A stretch of 64,000 nt of DNA from Dehalococcoidia bacterium (GTDB taxonomy: Bacteria; Chloroflexota; Dehalococcoidia; Tepidiformales; Tepidiformaceae): contig PQAO01000021.1 of the NCBI GenBank assembly GCA_003104995.1, forward strand, positions 1-64,000, in the 5' to 3' direction. Both the position numbers and the translations under genes were made by a program. The notes under the pieces were generated by a model. That model worked only from the letters and a program-made list of their open reading frames with translations, was not told the origin of the DNA and searched no databases. Position 1 is the stretch's first letter. Every line of letters begins with the position of its first letter. Positions 57,711 through 64,000 of the stretch are shown here, piece by piece.

Positions 57711-59113
57711 CAGCCACCAACGGCGCCCTCCTCTCCACCCCATTCGATGTCCGTGGCAAGCGAGTGCTCGTCTATTCGCTCGGGATCGAGGGCCGCGACC
57801 TCGCGCGCTGGATGCTCGGCCAGGGCGCACGGGTGACCGTCAGCGATACCCGCTCAGATGCAGCGCTCGCCGCGGCCGGTGCCGGCGCCCCCGAGGGCCT
57901 TGACCGCCTGGTGACCGGGCAGGACTTGCTTGACCCGGCAGGGTTCGACCTGGTCGCCGTCTCCCAGTCCGTGTTGCGCTACGACCGTGCGCTCGGCCGA
58001 GCGCGCGAACTCGGCATCCCGGTCACTTCGCAGATGCGCCTTTTCCTGCAGCTTTGTGCGGGCAAGGTCATCGGCATTACCGGCTCAAGCGGGAAATCCA
58101 CGACCACCGCTCTCGTCGGCGCGATCGCTGCCGAGACTGGCCTGCCGTTCATTGTCGGTGGAAATATCGGCGAGGCGCTTCTCGGCCGTCTCGACGAGAT
58201 AACACCCGAGACTAACGTCATCCTCGAAATCAGCCACACCCAGCTCCAGTACACCGACCGGTCGCCCGCAATCGCGGCGGTCACCAACATCACGCCGAAC
58301 CACCTCGATCAGTTCAGCTGGGACGAGTATGTCGGCCTCAAGCGCAACATCATCGCCCACCAGCTTCGCGAAGACGTCGCCGTCCTCAACGCCGACGACC
58401 AGACCAGCCGCGCGCTCATGGCCTCGGTCCGCGGCCGGCTCGTCCGTACCTCAATCAACTCCGAGGTCGAAGGCGACGGCGCATGGCTCGATCATGACGA
58501 GGTTGTGCTGCGCCACGGCGCCCGGGTTGTCCCCGCTGTGAACAAAGCCGACATCCGCCTGCGCGGCGCCCACAACCTCTCGAACGTCGTGATGGCCTGT
58601 GCGATCGCAGCCGAGGCCGGGTTCGCGCCCGAGGCCATGGCCCGTGGTGTGCGGGCGTTCCACGGCGTTCCGCATCGCCTCGAGATAGTCGGACGGGTGA
58701 ATGGGGCGACCTGGGTGAACGATTCCATAGCGACAAGCCCTGAACGCACCATCGCCGGGCTGCGCGCATTCCACGAGCCGGTGGTGCTGCTCCTCGGCGG
58801 CCGCGAAAAGAACCTCCCGCTCGACCAGCTCCAGGATCTCGCCCGCGAGCGCTGCCGGGCCGTCATCTGTTTCGGCGAGGCGGGCCCACTCTTCCACGAT
58901 GCGATGGCAGGCGCGGTTGCCGGCGCCCGCCTGGTGGCCACCATGGAGGACGCCGTGGCCGTGGCCGCCGGTGCGGTCCAGCCCGGTGACGTGGTCCTCC
59001 TCTCGCCTGCCGGCACCAGCTTCGACGCCTACCCCAACTTCGAAGCCCGTGGAGAGACGTTCCGCCGCCTGGTGGCGGCACTCCCCCAGTTCACGCGGGA
59101 GGTGTCGCCATAG
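57707..59113 (+). CDS. murD: UDP-N-acetylmuramoylalanine--D-glutamate ligase
   Basis: A 468-residue Mur ligase. The N-terminal Rossmann-like domain has RVLVYSLGIEGRDLARWM, the P-loop is VIGITGSSGKSTTTALVG, VTNITPNHLDQF and VNDSIATSPERTIAGL are MurD features. It adds D-Glu to UDP-MurNAc-L-Ala. The ATG overlaps the mraY stop (ATGA), and its own stop TAG (59111-59113) lies at the probable FtsW start. Start at 57707 agrees with the SD GGAG. Confidence 0.93.
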   Translation: MTATNGALLSTPFDVRGKRVLVYSLGIEGRDLARWMLGQGARVTVSDTRSDAALAAAGAGAPEGLDRLVTGQDLLDPAGFDLVAVSQSVLRYDRALGRARELGIPVTSQMRLFLQLCAGKVIGITGSSGKSTTTALVGAIAAETGLPFIVGGNIGEALLGRLDEITPETNVILEISHTQLQYTDRSPAIAAVTNITPNHLDQFSWDEYVGLKRNIIAHQLREDVAVLNADDQTSRALMASVRGRLVRTSINSEVEGDGAWLDHDEVVLRHGARVVPAVNKADIRLRGAHNLSNVVMACAIAAEAGFAPEAMARGVRAFHGVPHRLEIVGRVNGATWVNDSIATSPERTIAGLRAFHEPVVLLLGGREKNLPLDQLQDLARERCRAVICFGEAGPLFHDAMAGAVAGARLVATMEDAVAVAAGAVQPGDVVLLSPAGTSFDAYPNFEARGETFRRLVAALPQFTREVSP

Positions 59114-60294
59114 CCGCCGCACAGGGAACCGGAAAGTGGACGCCGGGACGGCCCGACTACGCCCTCCTCGCGCTCACAACCATCTTCACCATCACTGGCA
59201 TGGTCGCCGTCTACAGCTCGAGCTTCGTCATCGCGCTCGCGAAATTCGGCGACCCCTACTACTTCGTTATCCGCCAGGCGATTTGGGGCGCCATGGGCGT
59301 CATCCTCCTGGTTGCTCTTGCCCGGACCGACTACCGCCGCCTCCGTCCCCTGGCCGTGCCGATCATGGTGCTCACCATCGGTGCGCTGCTGGCTGTGCTC
59401 GTCGTTGGCGTCGAAGGCGGTGGAGCCCGGCGCTGGCTCGGCGTTGGCGAACTGACCGTCCAGCCTGCTGAGTTCGCCAAGCTCGCCGTCATCATCTACC
59501 TGGCCGCGTGGCTCGCTTCCAAGGGCGAATCCGTCCGCTCGCTCGAACACGGGCTCATGCCGTTCGTCATCATCATCGGTGCGGTCAGCGTCCTCATCAT
59601 GCTCCAGCCCAACCTCGGGACTACCGTCATCATCCTCGCGATCACGGTCACCATGTTCTGGGTTGCAGGCGCCTCCTTCCTGCAAATGCTCGCCCTTGGG
59701 GTCACCGGTCTTGGCAGCCTCGCTGTCCTGGCCACCATGGCTGGCTACCGGGCGGATCGCCTCTCGGCCTTCTTCAGCGCCGAGACCGACCCGCTCGGCA
59801 ACGGCTTCCAGACCCTCCAGTCGCTCATCGCCATCGGCAACGGCGGCATCCACGGGCTGGGTCTCGGGGCCAGCCGCGCCAAGTTCTTCTACATCCCTGA
59901 AAGCCACACCGACGGCGTGTTCGCCATCATCGGCGAGGAGATGGGCCTGCTCGCGACCATCCCCCTCCTTCTCCTCTACATGATCCTCATGTTCCGGGGC
60001 TTCCAGGTCGCCCGCCGCGCTCGCGACGATTTCGGTCAGCTCATCGCCACGGGTATCACCACCTGGATCACCGCCCAGGCGCTCCTCAATATCGGTGGCA
60101 TCACCCGCGTCATCCCTTTGACCGGGGTGCCGCTGCCCTTCTTGAGCTACGGCAGCAACGCCCTCGCCGCCGTGCTCCTCGCGATGGGCGTCCTCATCAG
60201 CATCTCCCGCTACGGAAACGACCGCGGTGGCTACATGGACTCGCACCCTGTCGAAAAGCGGCGCGTGGTGAAGAAGCGGGAGCCACGATCATGA
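59110..60294 (+). CDS. ftsW: Septal peptidoglycan polymerase FtsW, with an ATA start candidate
   Basis: A SEDS glycosyltransferase; with a start at 59110 it has 394 residues. VEGGGARRWLGVGELTVQPAEFAKLAVI and NGGIHGLGLGASRAKFFYIPESHTDGVFAIIGEEMG are SEDS hallmarks. From ATG 59200 the first membrane segment would be cut (YALLALTTIFTITGMVAVYSSSF runs across it). In-frame upstream there is no ATG, GTG or TTG, only ATA at 59110, overlapping the murD stop (ATAG) and 7 nt after GGGAGG. A non-canonical start is therefore likely. Confidence 0.85.
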   Translation: MAAAQGTGKWTPGRPDYALLALTTIFTITGMVAVYSSSFVIALAKFGDPYYFVIRQAIWGAMGVILLVALARTDYRRLRPLAVPIMVLTIGALLAVLVVGVEGGGARRWLGVGELTVQPAEFAKLAVIIYLAAWLASKGESVRSLEHGLMPFVIIIGAVSVLIMLQPNLGTTVIILAITVTMFWVAGASFLQMLALGVTGLGSLAVLATMAGYRADRLSAFFSAETDPLGNGFQTLQSLIAIGNGGIHGLGLGASRAKFFYIPESHTDGVFAIIGEEMGLLATIPLLLLYMILMFRGFQVARRARDDFGQLIATGITTWITAQALLNIGGITRVIPLTGVPLPFLSYGSNALAAVLLAMGVLISISRYGNDRGGYMDSHPVEKRRVVKKREPRS

Positions 60295-61382
60295 GGCTCG
60301 CGTTGACCGGCGGCGGCACCGGGGGCCACATCTTCCCCGCCCTGGCCGTGCTCGAAGCTGTGCGCGCCGAACCCAGCACGCCCATCGAGGTGTGCTTCTT
60401 CGGACCCGAAAACCGCGGTGAGCGTTCACTCGTCGAGTCCGCCGGCGTCCCCTTCGAAGGTGTACCGTCCGCGGGCCTGCGGGGGCGTGGGCCTCTTGGA
60501 CTTGTCAAGAGCGCGTGGGCCCTCCTGTCCGGCGTCGTCACCGCGGTCCGCAAGCTTCGCCGCTTCAAGCCCGACGTGGTCTTCAGCACGGGGGGCTATG
60601 GCAGCTTCCCCGGCAGCCTGGCCGCCCGCCTCCTCCGCCGTCCGCTCGTCGTCTACCTGCCAGACGTCCACCCGGGCTGGGCCGTCAAGGCCGAACGCCT
60701 GCTCGCCACGCGGATGACCACGACCACCGATGCCGCCCTCGAGTTCCTCCCGGCGAAGAAGACCGTGGTCACCGGCTACCCGGTCCGCGAGACGTTCTTC
60801 ACGCTCACGCGTGACGACGCGCGCGCTCAACTGGGCATCGCGCCCGATGAGCGAGTCGTTGTCATTGCGGGCGCTTCCCAGGGCGCGCGCGTCATCAATA
60901 GCGCGGTGTTTCATGGGCTCCTCACGCTTTGCCGGACGGCCACCGTCGTGCACATCACCGGTGAAGCCGGCCTCGGGGCCGCCATCGATGTACGGGAAGC
61001 ACTCCCCCCGGACCTTCGCGACCGCTACCAGCCGTCTCCGTTCCGCTCCGACCTGCCCGCGCTCATGCTCGCGGCAGATGTCGGGGTCTTCCGGGCAGGT
61101 GCATCCGTCCTGGGCGAAATCCCTGCCGCCGCTCTCCCGTCCATCCTCATCCCCGGCACGTTCGCCGGGGGCCACCAGCGCAACAACGCCCGCTGGCTCG
61201 CGAACAACGGCGCCGCGGTCATTCTCGAGGAGGAGGGGCTCGAAGCTTTCGGGGCCCGGGTCAGGGAACTGCTGGATGACGATGTCCGCCGCGAAGCCAT
61301 GCGCGTGGCCGCCCGCGCACTCGCCCGCCCCGATGCCGCAGCGGCCATCGCGAAGGTCGTGATGGAGGTGGCGCGCAAATGA
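60291..61382 (+). CDS. murG: UDP-N-acetylglucosamine--N-acetylmuramyl-(pentapeptide) pyrophosphoryl-undecaprenol GlcNAc transferase
   Basis: A 363-residue GT28 enzyme: TGGGTGGHIFPALAVLEAV opens it, VFSTGGYGSFPGSLAARLL and ITGEAGLGAAI follow, and RAGASVLGEIPAAALPSILIPG is the C-terminal donor site. It converts lipid I to lipid II at the inner face of the membrane. ATG overlaps ftsW by 4 bp. Confidence 0.95.
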   Translation: MRLALTGGGTGGHIFPALAVLEAVRAEPSTPIEVCFFGPENRGERSLVESAGVPFEGVPSAGLRGRGPLGLVKSAWALLSGVVTAVRKLRRFKPDVVFSTGGYGSFPGSLAARLLRRPLVVYLPDVHPGWAVKAERLLATRMTTTTDAALEFLPAKKTVVTGYPVRETFFTLTRDDARAQLGIAPDERVVVIAGASQGARVINSAVFHGLLTLCRTATVVHITGEAGLGAAIDVREALPPDLRDRYQPSPFRSDLPALMLAADVGVFRAGASVLGEIPAAALPSILIPGTFAGGHQRNNARWLANNGAAVILEEEGLEAFGARVRELLDDDVRREAMRVAARALARPDAAAAIAKVVMEVARK

Positions 61383-62752
61383 CCGAACTTCGCGGCCCGG
61401 TGCACCTGGTGGGGATTGGCGGCATGCACATGTCGGCCATCGCCCTGCTTCTGCGCGCCCGAGGCATCGAAGTCAGCGGGAGCGACCTCCGCCCGTCGGC
61501 AATGACCGAGAAGGTCGAGGCCGCCGGCGCTCGCGTCGTCACCGGCCATGCGGCCGAAAACGTCCCCGCTGGCACCGCCCTCGTCGTCACCACCGCTGCC
61601 GCCTCGGACGACAACCCCGAACTCGCTGAGGCGCGCAGTCGAGGGATCCCCATCCTCCTCCGCGCGGAAATGGTGGCTCGCCTCATGGAGGGCAAGCGGG
61701 TCGTCGCCGTCGCCGGCGCCCACGGCAAGACCACCACTTCCAGCCTGATCGCCCACATCCTGGTCCAGGCAGGGCGCCAGCCGATGTACCTGCTCGGTGG
61801 CGAGAGCCTTGACCTCGGGGGTCATGCCGCCTGGGGCGAGGGTGACATCTGCGTCGTGGAAGCCGACGAATACAAGCGGGCCTTCATCGAGTACACGCCA
61901 GAGATCGCGGTCATCACCAACGTCGAGCCCGACCATCTCGACTACTACGGCACGCCCGAGGCCTACCGCGACGCATTCATCCAATTCGGCCGCAAGGTGA
62001 AGCCCGGCGGCATCATCCTCGCCTGTGCCGATGACCCCGGCGCCCGCTACATCAGTGACGTGCTCGGCGACGACCCTCTCCGCCACGAGACTTACGGCAC
62101 CGAGGGCGTCCGCTATTGGATGGCCAGGGACATCGCCCTGTCTGACCGCGGTGTCGACTTCACGGTGATGCGTGGCGGCGTGCCTCTCGGTTCCATCCAT
62201 GCCCCGGTGCCCGGCATCCACTTCGTCCGTAACGCCCTCGCGGCCGTGGCCGTGGCACTCCACTTCGACGTGCCCTTCGAGACCATTCGCGACGCGGTCG
62301 CCTCCTTCCGCGGGGCGCGGCGGCGCTTCGAGACCGTCGGGGAAGCCGGCGGCGTGCTTGTGATGGACGACTATGCCCACCACCCGACCGAAGTCCGCGC
62401 GACCATCGCCGCCGCCCGCGAAGCGTTCCCGGAGCGCCGGCTCATCGGCGTGTACCAGCCCCACACCTACTCCCGCATCGCCTACCTCTGGGATGACTGG
62501 CTCACCTGCTGGCAGGGCCTCGACGAACTCATCGTGCTCGAAACCTACGCCGCCCGCGAGGCGCCCCTCCCCGGCCGCTCGGCCGCCGACCTCGCCACTG
62601 CCATCACCAGCCCCCGCGCGACCTACGCCAGGGACTTCGATGACGCCGCACGACAAGCTGCCCAACTCGCGAACCCCGGAGATGTGGTCTTCACCATCGG
62701 CGCGGGCGATGTGGTCGAAGTTGGCCCAAAGCTGTTGGAGGCGCTGCGATGA
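61379..62752 (+). CDS. murC: UDP-N-acetylmuramate--L-alanine ligase
   Basis: A 457-residue Mur ligase. VHLVGIGGMHMSAIALLLRARGIEVSGSD is the UDP-binding start, VAVAGAHGKTTTSSLIAHIL the P-loop, ITNVEPDHLDYY and MDDYAHHPTEVRATIAAAR (ATP/Mg) are MurC features. It adds L-Ala to UDP-MurNAc. Overlaps murG and murB by 4 bp each. Confidence 0.95.
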   Translation: MTELRGPVHLVGIGGMHMSAIALLLRARGIEVSGSDLRPSAMTEKVEAAGARVVTGHAAENVPAGTALVVTTAAASDDNPELAEARSRGIPILLRAEMVARLMEGKRVVAVAGAHGKTTTSSLIAHILVQAGRQPMYLLGGESLDLGGHAAWGEGDICVVEADEYKRAFIEYTPEIAVITNVEPDHLDYYGTPEAYRDAFIQFGRKVKPGGIILACADDPGARYISDVLGDDPLRHETYGTEGVRYWMARDIALSDRGVDFTVMRGGVPLGSIHAPVPGIHFVRNALAAVAVALHFDVPFETIRDAVASFRGARRRFETVGEAGGVLVMDDYAHHPTEVRATIAAAREAFPERRLIGVYQPHTYSRIAYLWDDWLTCWQGLDELIVLETYAAREAPLPGRSAADLATAITSPRATYARDFDDAARQAAQLANPGDVVFTIGAGDVVEVGPKLLEALR

Positions 62753-63663
62753 CCGCCCTCGACCAGCTTGCCAGCAGCCTCGCCTCCCACGGTGAACTCC
62801 GCCGCGGGGAGAATCTCGCCCGCCACACCACGTTCGGTATCGGTGGCCCCGCCGACCTCTTCCTCACTGTCCGGTCCGCCGGCTCACTCGCCATCGCGAC
62901 CAATGCGGCCCACGATGCCGATGTTCCGCTCTTCATCCTTGGCAGTGGCAGCAACATCCTGGTCGCCGATGCGGGCATTCGCGGCCTCGTCATCGACAAC
63001 CGCGCCCGCGCCGAGCAGCCCGACTCCACGGGACTGACGGTTCGCGTCGAGAGCGGGGCAAGCTTCGCCGCCTTCGCTCGCAAGATGTGCCGCCTCGGCC
63101 TCGACGGGCTCTCGTGGGCCGTCGGCATCCCCGGCACCCTCGGCGGCGCGGTCGTCTATAACGCGGGAGCCTACGGAGGCTGCCTCGCCGATGTCCTGCG
63201 GCGCGTCCGCCTGCAGCTGCCGGGCGGCGGCGATGAGTGGGTCGATGCCGCCGACCTCGGCCTCGTCTACCGCGGCAGCGTCTTCACCCGCGGCCAGTTC
63301 ACCGGCAAGGCGGTCCTCGAAGCCGAGGTCGAGCTGGCGCCCGGCAATGCCCGCGAATTGCTCGCGCGCGCAGCCTCCCATGATGAGAAGCGCCTGGCTG
63401 CCCAGCCGCGCGGCCGGAACGCCGGTTCCACCTTCAAAAACCCGCCCGAGTCGCCCGCATGGAAGCTCATCGAAGCGGTTGGCATGCGCGGGATGCGACG
63501 TGGCGACGCGGCCATCTCCGAAAAGCACTGCAACTTCTTCGTGAACGAAGGCAACGCCACCGCGGCCGATGTCGCCTGGCTCATCGCCGAGGCCCGGCGC
63601 CGCGTCAAGGAACAGTTCGGCGTCACGCTCGAACGCGAAGTCGAATTCGTGGGGGCGTGGTGA
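62749..63663 (+). CDS. murB: UDP-N-acetylenolpyruvoylglucosamine reductase
   Basis: A 304-residue flavoenzyme: NLARHTTFGIGGPADLFL, FILGSGSNILVADAGIRGLVI (FAD), GLSWAVGIPGTLGGAVVYNAGAYGG and YRGSVF, then RNAGSTFKNPP with the catalytic Ser and a C-terminal Glu (LEREVEFVGAW). It reduces UDP-GlcNAc-enolpyruvate to UDP-MurNAc. Overlaps murC by 4 bp. Type is the short MurB without the type I extra loop. Confidence 0.94.
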   Translation: MTALDQLASSLASHGELRRGENLARHTTFGIGGPADLFLTVRSAGSLAIATNAAHDADVPLFILGSGSNILVADAGIRGLVIDNRARAEQPDSTGLTVRVESGASFAAFARKMCRLGLDGLSWAVGIPGTLGGAVVYNAGAYGGCLADVLRRVRLQLPGGGDEWVDAADLGLVYRGSVFTRGQFTGKAVLEAEVELAPGNARELLARAASHDEKRLAAQPRGRNAGSTFKNPPESPAWKLIEAVGMRGMRRGDAAISEKHCNFFVNEGNATAADVAWLIAEARRRVKEQFGVTLEREVEFVGAW

Positions 63664-64000
63664 TGGCGAGACAGCGCGTCGCAGTACTGCTTGGCGGCCG
63701 CTCCGGCGAACACGAGGTTAGTGTTGTGAGCGCCCGCAGCGTCATGGCCGCCCTCGATCCCGAGCGCTGGGAAGTGGTGCCGATCGGTATCGCGAAGTCG
63801 GGCGCCTGGCTCTCACCCGGCGAAACGCGCGCCGAGCTCGAAGCTGGCGCCCGCGCATTCGAAGGCTCGGGCACACCCGTCCTCCGGGCCAACGAAGCGC
63901 TCGAGGCCCTCGATTCCTGCGCTGTCGCCTTCCCGCTCATCCACGGCACAAACGGCGAGGACGGCACGCTCCAGGGCTTCCTGGAAATCGCCGGGAAGCC
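63663..64000 (+). CDS. ddl: D-alanine--D-alanine ligase, N-terminal part (runs off window)
   Basis: This frame is missing from the ORF track because it runs off the end. ATG 63663 overlaps the last base of the murB TGA. The first 112 residues read RVAVLLGGRSGEHEVSVVSARSVMAALDPERWEVVPIGIAKSGAWLSPGE and AFPLIHGTNGEDGTLQGFLE, the Ddl N-terminal signature including the G-E-x-G-T/x-x-Q loop. It supplies the dipeptide for MurF. Confidence 0.93.
   Translation, partial: MARQRVAVLLGGRSGEHEVSVVSARSVMAALDPERWEVVPIGIAKSGAWLSPGETRAELEAGARAFEGSGTPVLRANEALEALDSCAVAFPLIHGTNGEDGTLQGFLEIAGK

Noticed and set aside
61025-62665. 546-aa minus-strand ORF over murG/murC
   Set aside because: High-GC reverse-frame shadow of two well-supported mur genes.
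1-64000. CRISPR arrays, rRNA genes, transposases
   Set aside because: None seen. No regularly spaced repeats, no rRNA-like sequence, and no transposase motif in any real ORF; only the integrase end and the S23 insert suggest mobility.

Overview
The window is a GC-rich bacterial chromosome segment, gene-dense and with very short intergenic gaps. The mix of genes points to a free-living heterotroph: CaiB/BaiF CoA-transferases, crotonases, an HACL2-like ThDP enzyme, a YeeE/TusA sulfur module and a full murein operon. A Chloroflexota (Dehalococcoidia/Tepidiforma-like) or similar deep-branching lineage is plausible, but that is inference and no marker search was run. Lipobox proteins, class B PBP and mur genes show a peptidoglycan-bearing envelope.

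Layout. 1-0.5 kb: the 3' end of a tyrosine integrase facing the 3' end of a tRNA(CAU), probably the edge of an integrated element lying to the left. 0.5-9.5 kb: a coupled methyltransferase/DinB/Mre11-like operon, uppP, an SDR pair with a YbaK-type deacylase, a hydrolase, a superfamily 2 helicase and a secreted CHAP-like/SH3 protein. 9.7-14.7 kb: a double CaiB fusion, nitroreductase, PPOX protein and class V aminotransferase. 14.8-17.3 kb: a YeeE-TusA-rhodanese lipoprotein operon. 17.4-26.8 kb: three crotonases, a single-domain CaiB, small enzymes, a CBS protein, a DUF4160/DUF2442 pair, a ThDP enzyme and a MazEF-type pair. 26.9-30.9 kb: thiQ, thiP and thiB under a TPP riboswitch with a terminator. 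31-36 kb: a degenerate GGDEF protein, two glycosyltransferases and rmlA/rmlB. 36-40 kb: moeA, a stand-alone RAM domain and a thioredoxin/NHL lipoprotein. 40-44 kb: pheS and pheT with an S23-like four-helix-bundle gene between them, bounded by 26-bp inverted repeats. 44-49.4 kb: a WecA/TagO-type transferase, an ABC exporter with a TetR regulator and operator, a DSP-like phosphatase, trmD and a lipoprotein. 49.4-51.0 kb: a visibly less GC-rich island with a MauE-like protein, a degenerate M23 protein and a short LuxR-type regulator. 51.0-64 kb: mogA/moaB, then the dcw cluster mraZ-rsmH-ftsL-ftsI-murF-mraY-murD-ftsW-murG-murC-murB-ddl, tightly overlapped, under a promoter carrying three 10-bp-phased MraZ boxes. 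murE is missing from its usual place.

Two features stand out from reading the raw sequence. First, about 13 transcription-unit starts carry a TANNNT hexamer 6-10 nt before the start codon and mostly no Shine-Dalgarno, the signature of leaderless transcripts; operon-internal genes instead use SD sites or ATGA/GTGA overlaps. Second, the small gene interrupting pheST has terminal inverted repeats and looks like an inserted unit that kept pheT translationally coupled.
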